Shown here: positions 1-8,488 of the stretch, piece after piece
How the letters are laid out: each line of letters starts with the position of its first letter
Numbering within the stretch: the stretch's first letter is position 1
Assembly (NCBI GenBank): GCA_002727395.1
Contig: PBWY01000117.1
Span: forward strand, 1 to 34,567
From: Rhodospirillales bacterium
GTDB taxonomy: Bacteria > Pseudomonadota > Alphaproteobacteria > MPNO01 > UBA2964
Direction: 5' to 3'
Length of the DNA: 34,567 bases
The notes under the pieces: model-generated
The model's database searches: none
What the model was told of the DNA's origin: nothing
The model's input: only the letters and a program-made list of their open reading frames with translations
Translations under genes and position numbers: made by a program

Positions 1-1
1 A

Positions 2-1780
2 AGTCACGATCTGGAGAATGACCCTGATATTGTCTCTCTAATAGGCGCATCAGCGGCGCTAACAATTTCGGGTATTCCCTTTATGGGTCCGATAGGTGGG
101 GCTCGAGTTGGCTATATTAACGGTGATTATGTATTAAATCCTTTGCCTGATGATCTAACCAACTCAGATCTTGATATGGTTGTTGCGGGTACTCCTGACG
201 CTGTTCTGATGGTTGAGTCAGAAGCTAAGGAATTGTCAGAGGAAACCATGCTTGGGGCGGTAATGTTCGCCCAAAGTGAATTCCAGCCGGTTATTCAAAA
301 AATTATAGAACTAGCAGAGGAATGTGCAAAGGATCCTTGGGTGGTGTCCGACCCTGCTCCTGAAAAAACAGAATTAGCGATAAAAATCAGAGACTTAGCC
401 GAAGGTAATATCCGCGCGGCTTATTCAGAAACAGTTAAGCAGGCTCGTGTAGAGAAGATAGCAACGGCGAAAGCGGCTGCTATAGAGGCTCTTGATATTG
501 AAGAGGGAACAGAGAACCTTGTTAATGGGTTGCTAAAAGACCTAGAAAAAGACGTAGTACGTGGGAATATTCTTGATACTGGCAATAGAATAGATGGACG
601 TGACACCAAGACGGTTCGGCCCATTATTGCGGAAGTTGGAATTCTCCCGCGGTCCCATGGGAGCGCCCTCTTTACCCGCGGAGAAACACAAGCATTATGT
701 GTTGCTACTCTTGGTACAGGGCAGGATGAGCAGATTATTGATGCATTGGAAGGAGAGTATCGCGAAAACTTTATGCTTCATTATAATTTTCCACCTTATT
801 CTGTTGGGGAAGCTGGATTTTTGCGATCTCCCGGGCGCAGAGAAATTGGACATGGAAAGCTTGCTTGGCGAGCACTTCAGTCGGTACTTCCAAGTAAGGA
901 CGATTTTCCTTATACGATGAGGGGAGTTTCTGAAATAACAGAGTCAAATGGATCTTCTTCAATGGCGACAGTCTGTGGTACATCCTTATCCCTAATGGAT
1001 GCAGGTGTCCCAATCTCTCGTCCCGTTGCTGGAATTGCAATGGGTCTGATCAAAGAGGATCGAGGATTTGCCGTTCTTTCCGATATACTGGGCGATGAAG
1101 ATCATCTGGGAGATATGGATTTTAAAGTGGCGGGAACATCCGAGGGTGTAACTTCTCTCCAAATGGATATCAAAATTACTGGTATTACAGAGGAGATCAT
1201 GAAAACCGCTCTTGAACAGGCGTGTGAAGGTCGCCTCCATATTCTTGGAGAAATGGCGAAGGCACTAGATACGGCCCGATTAGATGTCAGCAATAACGCT
1301 CCGAGAATCACAACCTTGTCTGTTCCTAAAGACAAGATTCGTGATGTTATTGGCACTGGTGGAAAGGTAATCCGTGAAATCTGCGAGGTTACTGGAGCCA
1401 AGATCGATATTGATGATGACGGTGTCATTAAGGTGGCTGCTGTCTCAGCTGAGGCCGGTGATGCAGCTATTAACTGGATTAAGGGCATAGTCGCGGAGCC
1501 AGAAGTTGGGGTAATTTATGATGGGAAAGTTGTTAAGGTTGTGGATTTTGGGGCTTTCGTTAATTTTCTGGGTGCTAAGGATGGTTTAGTTCATATCAGT
1601 GAACTGGCTTCTCAGCGCGTTGGAAAAGTCACCGACATTGTTAACGAGGGAGATCAGGTTAAAGTTAAGGTTTTGGCGGTTGATAATCGCGGAAAAGTTA
1701 AACTTAGCATGAAAGTCGTTGATCAAGAAACTGGTGAAGAGATCAAGAATCAAAAGGAAGAAACTTCCGAACCCGAATAA
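2..1780 (+). CDS. pnp: Polyribonucleotide nucleotidyltransferase (PNPase), 5'-truncated by the window edge
   Basis: Phosphorolytic 3'-5' exoribonuclease of RNA turnover and the degradosome. The reading frame is open from base 2, and the residues before the first ATG (83) already match PNPase (ASAAL..SGIPF, then GPIGGARVGY), so the gene starts outside the window. About 592 of the usual ~700 residues are present. Visible parts are the end of the first RNase PH core, the helical linker, the second RNase PH core with the phosphate-binding serine cluster (ESNGSSSMA) and the catalytic aspartates in GDMDFK, a KH domain with the GTGG loop, and a C-terminal S1 domain (VGVIYDGKVVKVVDFGAF). The tail after S1 is acidic. 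It is followed after 173 bp by fabA on the same strand; linkage of pnp to fab genes is familiar in alphaproteobacteria. Confidence 0.97.
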   Translation, partial: SHDLENDPDIVSLIGASAALTISGIPFMGPIGGARVGYINGDYVLNPLPDDLTNSDLDMVVAGTPDAVLMVESEAKELSEETMLGAVMFAQSEFQPVIQKIIELAEECAKDPWVVSDPAPEKTELAIKIRDLAEGNIRAAYSETVKQARVEKIATAKAAAIEALDIEEGTENLVNGLLKDLEKDVVRGNILDTGNRIDGRDTKTVRPIIAEVGILPRSHGSALFTRGETQALCVATLGTGQDEQIIDALEGEYRENFMLHYNFPPYSVGEAGFLRSPGRREIGHGKLAWRALQSVLPSKDDFPYTMRGVSEITESNGSSSMATVCGTSLSLMDAGVPISRPVAGIAMGLIKEDRGFAVLSDILGDEDHLGDMDFKVAGTSEGVTSLQMDIKITGITEEIMKTALEQACEGRLHILGEMAKALDTARLDVSNNAPRITTLSVPKDKIRDVIGTGGKVIREICEVTGAKIDIDDDGVIKVAAVSAEAGDAAINWIKGIVAEPEVGVIYDGKVVKVVDFGAFVNFLGAKDGLVHISELASQRVGKVTDIVNEGDQVKVKVLAVDNRGKVKLSMKVVDQETGEEIKNQKEETSEPE

Positions 1781-1953
1781 ATTTTTATTACTAGGGCTGG
1801 TCAATCCAAATAGGGTTCATATAAAGAGTATAGGGGTAACGGAAAGTTGGTTGTATCATGGAAGCAACATAACTTTTTTTGATGTCTGGTTGTTTTTCGC
1901 ATCAGCTTGAAATTAGGTGCGATTGGCTAAAAAGGTTAAGGGCTACGACTTCA

Positions 1954-2475
1954 ATGAGCATAAGCGATCGCAGTAGTTTTACATATGATGATTTGATTGA
2001 TTGTGGTCATGGGCGATTGTTCGGAGAAGGCAACGCGCAGTTGCCTTTGCCTCCAATGTTGATGTTTGATCGGATTACAAATATTACTAACGCAGGCGGT
2101 GAATTTGGAAAAGGTTCTGTCACCGCGGAGTTTGATGTTAAACCGGGTCTTTGGTTTTTTTCTTGTCATTTTGAGAATGATCCGGTTATGCCTGGCTGTT
2201 TAGGTTTGGATGCTTTATGGCAGTTAGTTGGTTTTCATCTTGGTTGGTTGGGGGCTCCGGGTCGGGGCCGGGCATTAGGTTTGGGTGGATTAAAGTTCAA
2301 TGGGCAGATCACGCCTGAATCTAAGCTTATAACCTATAATGTTGATATTAAACGAGTGTTGAGAAGAGGTTTTGCTATTAGCATTGCTAATGGAAATTTA
2401 GATGTTGATGGGCAAATAGTCTATGAGGCCCAAGATCTACGGGTGGGAGTGTTTACTTCCACCGATCAAATGTGA
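1954..2475 (+). CDS. fabA: 3-hydroxydecanoyl-[ACP] dehydratase/isomerase FabA
   Basis: Dehydrates 3-hydroxyacyl-ACP and isomerises trans-2- to cis-3-decenoyl-ACP, the entry point to anaerobic unsaturated fatty acid synthesis in the cytoplasm. The 173-residue product matches the ~172-residue family along its whole length. The hot-dog core carries the catalytic His72 (WFFSCHF) and Asp86 (CLGLDALWQ). I chose the ATG at 1954 because family homology starts there; the frame runs 25 codons further upstream but that stretch has no FabA character. A purine-rich stretch (AAGGTTAAGGG) lies ahead of the start. The fabB start follows 7 nt after the stop, so the two genes are almost certainly co-transcribed. 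Presence of FabA with FabB indicates the E. coli-type route to unsaturated fatty acids. Confidence 0.96.
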   Translation: MSISDRSSFTYDDLIDCGHGRLFGEGNAQLPLPPMLMFDRITNITNAGGEFGKGSVTAEFDVKPGLWFFSCHFENDPVMPGCLGLDALWQLVGFHLGWLGAPGRGRALGLGGLKFNGQITPESKLITYNVDIKRVLRRGFAISIANGNLDVDGQIVYEAQDLRVGVFTSTDQM

Positions 2476-2482
2476 GGGATTT

Positions 2483-3709
2483 ATGAAACGAGTAGTGGTG
2501 ACGGGAATAGGAGTTGTTTCTAGTATTGGCAATGACAAATTGGAAGTAACGGAATCGCTCAAAAATGGTACATCCGGTATTTCATTTGCACCGGAATACG
2601 CGGAGCGGGGTTTTCGTAGTCACGTTCATGGAGCCCCAAAGATAGACTTGGATAAATTTATTGATAGGAAAAAACGCAGGTTTATGGGGGATGGTGCAGC
2701 ATATAATTATATAGCTATGGATCAGGCAATAGAGGATTCTGGTCTTCAAGTTGATGAAGTATCTAACGACCGTACAGGGTTAATTATGGGTTCGGGTGGG
2801 CCGTCTACAAAAAACCTACTTATTGCTTTTGATACGGCCCGTAATTCGAGCGCTAAAAAGGTGGGCCCTTTTATGGTGCCGAGGACTATGTCCAGCACTA
2901 ATTCGGCAACCTTGGCGACGGCCTTTAAAATAAAAGGTATCAATTATTCAATCAGTTCTGCTTGTGCTACCAGTGCGCATTGTATCGGAAATGCTGCTGA
3001 ATTAATCCAGCTCGGAAAGCAGGATATTGTATTTGCTGGTGGAGGTGAAGAGTTAGATTGGACGATGACGGTTCTATTTGATGCAATGCCTGCTCTTTCG
3101 GGCAGCTATAATAGTATTCCCACAAAAGCATCCCGACCATTTGATTCAGATAGAGATGGTTTTGTTATTGCTGGTGGTGGTGGGGTCCTTGTTCTTGAAG
3201 AATTGGAGCATGCTAGGTCACGAGGAGCTAAGATTTACGGCGAAGTTGCTGGATACGGTGCTACTTCAGATGGTTATGATATGGTGCAGCCCTCTGGCGA
3301 AGGTGCTGTGCGCTGTATGAATATGGCATTGGAAAACGTTGATAGACCAGTAGACTATATAAATACACATGGAACTTCTACACCGGTTGGTGATGTGAAA
3401 GAACTGGCTGCGTTGAGGGAGGTTTTTGGCAAACGAAACGCTATACCTGCTTTTAGTTCAACTAAATCCTTAACGGGGCATTCTCTTGGAGCGACAGGTG
3501 TTCATGAAGCGATTTATACATTGTTAATGATGGAACATAGTTTTATTTCAGCATCGGCCAATGTTGAAAATATGGATCCTGAGGTGGGGGATATGCCATT
3601 GGTAACGAAGCGCCGGGATAATGTGGAAATAGGATGCGCTTTATCCAATAGTTTTGGATTTGGAGGTACGAATGCCTCACTTACTTTTACATCACTGCGG
3701 GACGCATGA
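2483..3709 (+). CDS. fabB: 3-oxoacyl-[ACP] synthase I FabB
   Basis: Beta-ketoacyl-ACP synthase that condenses malonyl-ACP with acyl-ACP and extends the cis-unsaturated intermediate made by FabA. The 408-residue thiolase-fold protein has the full Cys-His-His triad: Cys161 (SSACATSAH), His296 (NTHGTSTPVGD) and His333 (LTGHSLGATG). The GFGGTN motif near the C-terminus is typical. The start at 2483 follows a GTGAGGGA ribosome-binding stretch lying over the fabA stop; longer in-frame starts at 2423 would run through fabA and are rejected. It is FabB rather than FabF by overall similarity and by its position between fabA and fabI. Confidence 0.96.
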   Translation: MKRVVVTGIGVVSSIGNDKLEVTESLKNGTSGISFAPEYAERGFRSHVHGAPKIDLDKFIDRKKRRFMGDGAAYNYIAMDQAIEDSGLQVDEVSNDRTGLIMGSGGPSTKNLLIAFDTARNSSAKKVGPFMVPRTMSSTNSATLATAFKIKGINYSISSACATSAHCIGNAAELIQLGKQDIVFAGGGEELDWTMTVLFDAMPALSGSYNSIPTKASRPFDSDRDGFVIAGGGGVLVLEELEHARSRGAKIYGEVAGYGATSDGYDMVQPSGEGAVRCMNMALENVDRPVDYINTHGTSTPVGDVKELAALREVFGKRNAIPAFSSTKSLTGHSLGATGVHEAIYTLLMMEHSFISASANVENMDPEVGDMPLVTKRRDNVEIGCALSNSFGFGGTNASLTFTSLRDA

Positions 3710-3724
3710 TATAAAAAAAAGAAT

Positions 3725-4540
3725 ATGTCAAAATCGAAATTAATGAATGGCAAGCGAGGATTGGTTTTCGGTGTAGCGAACGATCATTCAATTGCTTGGG
3801 GTATAGCAAAGGCGGCGGCGGAAAATGGCGCAGATGTAGCTTTTACATACCAAGGAGAGGGGTTTGCCAAGCGTGTTGTTCCCCTCGCTAAGTCTTTGGA
3901 CTCTAAAATTATCTTATCTTGTGATGTTGGCGACGATGTTAGTATCGATTCGGCTTTCAACGAGATCAAGGAAGTATGGGGTAATCTTGATTTTTTGGTT
4001 CATTCGGTAGCCTATTCGGATAAAGACGAATTAACGGGAAAATACCTGGACACAAGCCGTGATAACTTCAATAAAACCCTCGATATTTCATGTTTTTCAT
4101 TTACTACGTTGGCCAATAAAGCTGCTAAATTAATGCATAATGGTGGCAGTCTTATCACGTTAACTTATTCTGGGTCAGAGCGTGTTATGCCTAATTATAA
4201 TGTTATGGGAGTAGCAAAAGCTGCGCTCGAAGCTAGTGTAAAGTATTTAGCGGTAGATTTGGGCCCTGCTAATATTCGTGTAAATGCGATTTCTGCTGGT
4301 CCCATGCGAACGCTAGCTGGCAGCGCCGTTGGTGGTGCGCGACAAGTTTATAAGTGGAACGAAGAATACTCACCTTTGCGTAAAAACATTCAGCTGGACG
4401 ATGTAGGTGGTGCAGGACTTTATCTTTTATCAGATTTGTCATCTGGGGTTACAGGAGAAGTCGTTCACGTTGATTCTGGATATAATGTCGTTGGCGTCCC
4501 TGATTTGCTTCGTCATCGGGAAACGAGTATTAAGGATTAA
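3725..4540 (+). CDS. fabI: Enoyl-[ACP] reductase (NADH) FabI
   Basis: Short-chain dehydrogenase that performs the last reduction of the fatty-acid elongation cycle. The 271-residue product shows the FabI-type nucleotide site (FGVANDHSIAWGIA), Tyr148, and the Y-x6-K pair Tyr158/Lys165 (PNYNVMGVAK), the same spacing as E. coli Tyr146, Tyr156 and Lys163. AGPMRTLAG follows as the substrate-loop region. The residue equivalent to E. coli Gly93 is an alanine (VHSVAYSD), a position linked to triclosan tolerance in E. coli; this is natural in many alphaproteobacteria. It starts 15 nt after fabB, completing a fabA-fabB-fabI operon. No clear hairpin terminator follows, only a T-rich stretch. Confidence 0.95.
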   Translation: MSKSKLMNGKRGLVFGVANDHSIAWGIAKAAAENGADVAFTYQGEGFAKRVVPLAKSLDSKIILSCDVGDDVSIDSAFNEIKEVWGNLDFLVHSVAYSDKDELTGKYLDTSRDNFNKTLDISCFSFTTLANKAAKLMHNGGSLITLTYSGSERVMPNYNVMGVAKAALEASVKYLAVDLGPANIRVNAISAGPMRTLAGSAVGGARQVYKWNEEYSPLRKNIQLDDVGGAGLYLLSDLSSGVTGEVVHVDSGYNVVGVPDLLRHRETSIKD

Positions 4541-4662
4541 ATTAAGTTTTTCAAAATTTTTTTTACTTTATAGTGCTTCAAATTTGTAAATTAATTCTTA
4601 CATTAACACCATAGGTCTGTGATAAAATAAACATTTACTAGCGAAGGGAAGAGGAGAACACG

Positions 4663-5082
4663 ATGCCATCGTTAAAAGGAACTAAAACTGAAGATAATTT
4701 AAAAGCGGCGTTTGCAGGGGAATCCCAAGCCAACCGGAGATATTTGTATTTTGCTCAAAAAGCTGATGTGGAGGGCTATAACAATGTAGCAGCCGTTTTT
4801 CGTTCAACTGCGGAAGGTGAAACTGGACATGCACATGGCCACTTAGAATATCTGGAAGAAACCGGTGATCCTGCGACCGGTGAGCCTATAGGAACGACTG
4901 CAGACAATCTCAAGGCCGCGGTTGCTGGTGAGACGCATGAATACACCGATATGTATCCCGGTATGGCCCGAGAAGCACGTGATGAAGGCTTTGATGAGAT
5001 AGCAAGTTGGTTTGAGACTTTAGCTAAGGCTGAAAAATCTCACGCTGGTCGCTTCCAGAAGGCGTTTGATGAGCTCGACTAA
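4663..5082 (+). CDS. Rubrerythrin-family diiron protein lacking the rubredoxin domain
   Basis: Predicted cytoplasmic four-helix ferritin-like peroxidase that reduces hydrogen peroxide at a diiron centre. In 139 residues all rubrerythrin iron ligands can be placed: Glu20 (AGES), Glu53 and His56 (EGETGH), Glu90 and Glu93 (AGETHEY), Glu124 and His127 (EKSH). The two half-motifs show the internal duplication of the family. There are no cysteines, so the C-terminal rubredoxin domain of classical rubrerythrin is absent and an outside electron donor is needed. A strong ribosome site (AAGAGGAG) precedes the ATG. The Fe-S protein gene at 5210 follows after 127 bp and a possible hairpin. The family assignment is secure; the physiological substrate is inferred from the family. 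Confidence 0.93.
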   Translation: MPSLKGTKTEDNLKAAFAGESQANRRYLYFAQKADVEGYNNVAAVFRSTAEGETGHAHGHLEYLEETGDPATGEPIGTTADNLKAAVAGETHEYTDMYPGMAREARDEGFDEIASWFETLAKAEKSHAGRFQKAFDELD

Positions 5083-5094
5083 AATCTAATACTT

Positions 5095-5122
5095 TATGTG
5101 GGGTTTATAATTACTCCACATA
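5095..5122 (+). terminator. Hairpin downstream of the rubrerythrin gene
   Basis: A 9-bp stem with one G-T wobble (TATGTGGGG against CTCCACATA) and a 10-nt loop begins 12 nt after the stop codon. It is followed by a T-rich but interrupted stretch (TCTATTTG). It may be a weak or partial terminator that lets the rubrerythrin be made in excess over the downstream Fe-S and DUF3501 proteins. The pairing is seen in the sequence; its function is inference. Confidence 0.4.
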
Positions 5123-5209
5123 TCTATTTGTAATTGTTTCGATAGCTATTCTAGAAATTGTGATTCTAGACACTCTCGGGCTATGCTATTTGATAAGGAA
5201 TAACAAAGG

Positions 5210-6556
5210 ATGTCTGAAGGAAGTTTAGAGGCACCAATACGTCATCCGATCGATTGGAATAATCCCGATTTTTATGATGGCGAGAAGTTAGATAAAGAAT
5301 TGAGACGTGTATTTGACATCTGCCATGGATGCCGACGTTGTTTTAATCTCTGTGATACTTTTCCTAAGCTTTTTGATCTAATCGATGATTCGGAGACGGG
5401 TGAACTGGACTCAGTTGCAAGCGAGGATTTTAAACCAGCCATCGATGCTTGTACTCTATGTGATATGTGTTTTATGACAAAATGTCCCTATGTGCCACCA
5501 CATGAATTTAACTTAGATTTTCCTCACCTTATGCTTCGTTATAGAGCAATAGAGCATCGTAACGGCCAAATTCCTTTTGCAACGAAGCAAATTACTGAAA
5601 CTGACCGGAATGGCAAAATGGCCCGACCTGTTGCCGGGTTAGTGAATTGGGGAACCAAAACGGAAAATAAATTAACCCGACCAATATTGCAGGTTGTTTC
5701 TGGTATAAATAAAGAGGCGGATTTACCCAAATATCAATCAAAGACCATTTCTTCTCAAATTAAAACAGCTAAATCGAAAGTAAATAAGTCCGCACCAGCT
5801 TTTGGTCGAAAAGCTGTTTTATACGCAACTTGTTTTGTAAATTATAATAATTCAAAGATTGGACTGGCTGCTGAGAAAGTTCTTTCAATAAATGGTGTTG
5901 AGACTGAATTAATTTATCCTAATTGCTGTGGAATGCCGAAATTAGAGCACGGTGATATTGCCGCTGTAGCTAAAAATGCAAAAGAGGTGGCTACCGCACT
6001 ATTGCCTTGGATCGATAAGGGATATGATGTTATCGCTTTAATACCAAGTTGCGCGTTGATGTTAAAGTTTGAGTGGCCGCTTATTTTACCCAATGATGAA
6101 GACATCAAACGTTTGTCTGAAGCTACCAAGGATATTTCGGAGTACATAGTCGAGCTATCCAAGAATGAAGGCCTTGCAGATGGAATGGTTTCAACTCCAA
6201 GACCTGTAACTTTACATCTAGCCTGTCATGCTCGAGCTCAGAATATGGGCCCTAAAGCAGCAGAAATGCTTAAATTACTTCCAGATGCAGATATTAAGGT
6301 TATTGAACGGTGCTCGGGCCATGGCGGTTCTTGGGGGATGATGAAAAAAAACTTTGATGCCGCTCTAAAAATTGGTAAGCCTGTTGCGCGGACTGCTTTA
6401 GAACAAATTTCTAGTGAAGTTGTGTCAGAATGTCCCCTTGCTGGAGTACATATTAGGCAGGGAATAAAACAGCTGAAAGAAGAGGGCGATGAGGGGGATC
6501 TTCCAGATACAGTTCCTCACCCAATAGAGATTTTAGCAAAATCATACGGGTTTTAA
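5210..6556 (+). CDS. HdrB/GlpC-like iron-sulfur protein with two 4Fe-4S motifs and two CCG domains
   Basis: Heterodisulfide-reductase-related electron-transfer protein, 448 residues, no signal peptide or membrane segment. The N-terminal ferredoxin-type part has Cys38, 41, 44, 48 and Cys81, 84, 87, 92, fitting two [4Fe-4S] clusters. The C-terminal half has two CCG-type modules: Cys208 with Cys239-Cys240-Gly and Cys281, and Cys339 with Cys368 and Cys408. In the second module the tandem CC is reduced to a single Cys (RCSG). GlpC and HdrB/D share this layout, but no glpA, glpB or other Hdr subunit lies nearby, so a glycerol-3-phosphate role is unlikely. DUF3501 follows after 12 nt and rubrerythrin precedes. 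I infer that it passes electrons within this cluster, perhaps to the rubredoxin-less rubrerythrin. Confidence 0.88.
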   Translation: MSEGSLEAPIRHPIDWNNPDFYDGEKLDKELRRVFDICHGCRRCFNLCDTFPKLFDLIDDSETGELDSVASEDFKPAIDACTLCDMCFMTKCPYVPPHEFNLDFPHLMLRYRAIEHRNGQIPFATKQITETDRNGKMARPVAGLVNWGTKTENKLTRPILQVVSGINKEADLPKYQSKTISSQIKTAKSKVNKSAPAFGRKAVLYATCFVNYNNSKIGLAAEKVLSINGVETELIYPNCCGMPKLEHGDIAAVAKNAKEVATALLPWIDKGYDVIALIPSCALMLKFEWPLILPNDEDIKRLSEATKDISEYIVELSKNEGLADGMVSTPRPVTLHLACHARAQNMGPKAAEMLKLLPDADIKVIERCSGHGGSWGMMKKNFDAALKIGKPVARTALEQISSEVVSECPLAGVHIRQGIKQLKEEGDEGDLPDTVPHPIEILAKSYGF

Positions 6557-6568
6557 AGGGTTCATACC

Positions 6569-7153
6569 ATGCAGCGAGAAATCTTATACCAAGATATAAT
6601 GACGATGTCTCACTATGCCTCTATCAGGAGAGAACATGCTAAAAAATTAGCAGACGAGAAAAAAAATCGGCGTATTGAGGTTGGTCCTGCTTGCACATTT
6701 TATTTTGAAAGCTACAACACAATGTGGTTCCAAGTTCATGAGATGCTTTATATTGAAAAAGGTGGCGTTGATCAAATTGAAGGTGAATTAAGAGCTTATA
6801 ACCCTCTTATCCCCAATGGACATGAATTAGTGGCAACCGTAATGATTGAGGTTGGTGACCCTGATCGGCGCTCCGCGCTACTTTCAAAGTTAGGCGGGTT
6901 TGAGGAAACTATTACTTTGTCTGTAGGTGATTCTGTTATAAGAGGGGTGGCCGAAGAGGATCTTGATAGGACGACGGTAGATGGTAAGGCATCATCTGTA
7001 CAATTTCTCCGCTTTCCTTTTACCGGAGCTCAAATATCAGATTTCAAGAATCCAGTTAATGATATAATTTTGTCTGTTGGTCATAAAAACTATCGCCACA
7101 TGGCCGGCGTGCCTTCTAATGTACGTTCAGCGCTAGCAGAGGATTTTGATTAA
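6569..7153 (+). CDS. DUF3501 family protein
   Basis: A 194-residue cytoplasmic protein of the DUF3501 family, function unknown. I recognise the family by its N-terminal YASIRREHAKKLADEK segment, the VGPACTFYFESYNTMWFQVHEML block, and the following EL..YNPLIPNGHEL stretch. It contains one cysteine (in GPACTF), which cannot bind a cluster alone. It starts 12 nt after the Fe-S gene and is surely co-transcribed with it. A second in-frame ATG at 6599 is possible, but residues before it also resemble the family. DUF3501 genes commonly sit with rubrerythrin and HdrB/GlpC-like genes, so a helper role in the same redox process is the most reasonable inference. Confidence 0.85.
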   Translation: MQREILYQDIMTMSHYASIRREHAKKLADEKKNRRIEVGPACTFYFESYNTMWFQVHEMLYIEKGGVDQIEGELRAYNPLIPNGHELVATVMIEVGDPDRRSALLSKLGGFEETITLSVGDSVIRGVAEEDLDRTTVDGKASSVQFLRFPFTGAQISDFKNPVNDIILSVGHKNYRHMAGVPSNVRSALAEDFD

Positions 7154-7232
7154 GGCCTGCTTATATATATTTTGGTCATATAACAGCCCGGTCTTAAGAA
7201 AGCTTGAGCCCTTTTAGCGTTGCACATTTTAA

Positions 7233-7724
7233 TCATTTATATTTCTCTGAAGGATAAACTCCCCAAAGTTGATTGTGTCGCATCCATCCGGTATATCTAG
7301 GAAATTGAATGCGGCACCAACTGATAGTGCATTTTTTTAACTTTCCAATAACTTTTTTTCCTATTTTAGCGATTATGCGACTGTCTGTTCGTCTGCTACG
7401 GCGTAATGTTTGTGATCCCTTCCTTATTATCACCCAACGCTGACCAGATAACAGAGTTTTTTTTATCCAACCTATGCTACCCTGCCACTCTCTGACTTTG
7501 CGCCAATCTTTGTATTCAGCAATAATTTCTACTGGCATATGCTTGTAAACCAAGATCCATTTGATCGGATATCTCTTTCCTGGACCATGTCTCAAATTAA
7601 CCTTCTCTGATTTCAGGGAAACAAATCGTGGCAAAGGCAAACCAGTCTGAGCCATTGCTTTTAATGTTGTTAAGGAGAAGATTAAGAAAATTGTTAAAAG
7701 TGAGCGGTAATTTAGATATTTCAT
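7233..7724 (-). CDS. Secreted tandem bacterial SH3-domain protein
   Basis: A 163-residue protein with an N-terminal signal peptide (hydrophobic core LLTIFLIFSLTTL, likely cut after AMA) and two bacterial SH3-like repeats. The first, about residues 35-95, has VNLRHGPGKRYPIKW and ends at IGWIKKTLL. The second, about 100-155, ends with YTGWMRHNQLWGVYP. Such proteins usually bind peptidoglycan or other envelope partners in the periplasm. Its ATG overlaps the stop of the upstream gene by 4 nt (ATGA), indicating translational coupling, and it is the last gene of the minus-strand run that starts at coaBC. It is unusually basic. The precise function is unknown. Confidence 0.85.
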   Translation of the reverse strand: MKYLNYRSLLTIFLIFSLTTLKAMAQTGLPLPRFVSLKSEKVNLRHGPGKRYPIKWILVYKHMPVEIIAEYKDWRKVREWQGSIGWIKKTLLSGQRWVIIRKGSQTLRRSRRTDSRIIAKIGKKVIGKLKKCTISWCRIQFPRYTGWMRHNQLWGVYPSEKYK

Positions 7725-8431
7725 GAGGTTTTTTGCAGCTTATATCCCATTTCATAATGTAAATAAATGCCATCAAAATGGAACCATCGCATTTTGGCAC
7801 TTTCCTTTACAAAGTATAAACACATATCTTGCTTTTCCCGGCTTCTACAATGTTTGACAATTAAGTCATAGGCTCTACCGCCATGTTCAACGTCTACCTC
7901 AGAATGGAGCCAAAAATGCTCTATCTCATGTTCTTTAAATTTATATATATTTCTTAGTGCGGGGAGTAATTTACTATATAACTTTGGAGACTGAGACTCT
8001 GTTCCGATTCTAAGCGCGGCCATGCCACAATACCAGGGGTTGTCACGTGCGGTATCTGTAAGAAATCTTACCCAAGACCGAGTTGTCGGCAACCCTTCAC
8101 TTTTTTTTATTTTTGTTGGGCTTCCCCCGTTTGCCCTTGCAAAATTTAGCATAATGTCTAAGTGCGAATGGTTCGGATTCATTTCTTCATGAAAATTGTC
8201 AATTTCGGCATGGATTACATCATTAGGTGCATCTTTGCAGATAAAAAATGTGGGTGTATTCATTTTGCTAACCCAGTGCCATTGTTCGGCTGCCCAGCCC
8301 ATCATGCATCTCTTGCTTAATTTACCCTGTGACCATTTTTCTGTCATTGGATGGTTGGCACAGTGGAATTCGTTAACCATGTCCTCTAATCTTTTTCGGA
8401 ATGTTCGAGACATCGCGGTTGTCCGTGTCAT
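7721..8431 (-). CDS. Heme-oxygenase-like diiron oxidase candidate (CADD/PqqC/TenA-like)
   Basis: A 236-residue, likely all-helical cytoplasmic protein. It resembles the PqqC/TenA fold group: a HP..EKWSQGKLS start as in family members, then a metal-ligand pattern that I read as Glu83, His90, Glu145, His176, Asp180 and His183. As I recall, chlamydial CADD uses Glu81, His88, Glu142, His174, Asp178 and His181, so spacing agrees to within one residue. The ESQ-P segment and Lys154 also match CADD. CADD makes p-aminobenzoate from its own tyrosine (Tyr27); the aligned position here is Thr30, so a free substrate seems more likely. The first metal glutamate could alternatively be Glu76 or Glu82. An alternative start is the ATG at 8413. 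The SH3-protein gene overlaps its stop by 4 nt. Family confident, substrate unknown. Confidence 0.75.
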   Translation of the reverse strand: MTRTTAMSRTFRKRLEDMVNEFHCANHPMTEKWSQGKLSKRCMMGWAAEQWHWVSKMNTPTFFICKDAPNDVIHAEIDNFHEEMNPNHSHLDIMLNFARANGGSPTKIKKSEGLPTTRSWVRFLTDTARDNPWYCGMAALRIGTESQSPKLYSKLLPALRNIYKFKEHEIEHFWLHSEVDVEHGGRAYDLIVKHCRSREKQDMCLYFVKESAKMRWFHFDGIYLHYEMGYKLQKTS

Positions 8432-8488
8432 TTCTAAAAGGGTACCCTAAGGTTGGTTGCTACGGGGCGTCAAGTTTAGTTGCTAATC

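Noticed and set aside
771..1488. Minus-strand open frames within pnp
   Set aside because: They are antisense shadows of a strongly conserved gene with no ribosome sites or family features.
1879..1953. N-terminal extension of FabA
   Set aside because: The 25 extra codons have no FabA similarity, and the ATG at 1954 gives the normal family length.
5210..6556. GlpC subunit of anaerobic glycerol-3-phosphate dehydrogenase
   Set aside because: The cluster layout matches, but no glpA or glpB is nearby and the neighbours are rubrerythrin and DUF3501.
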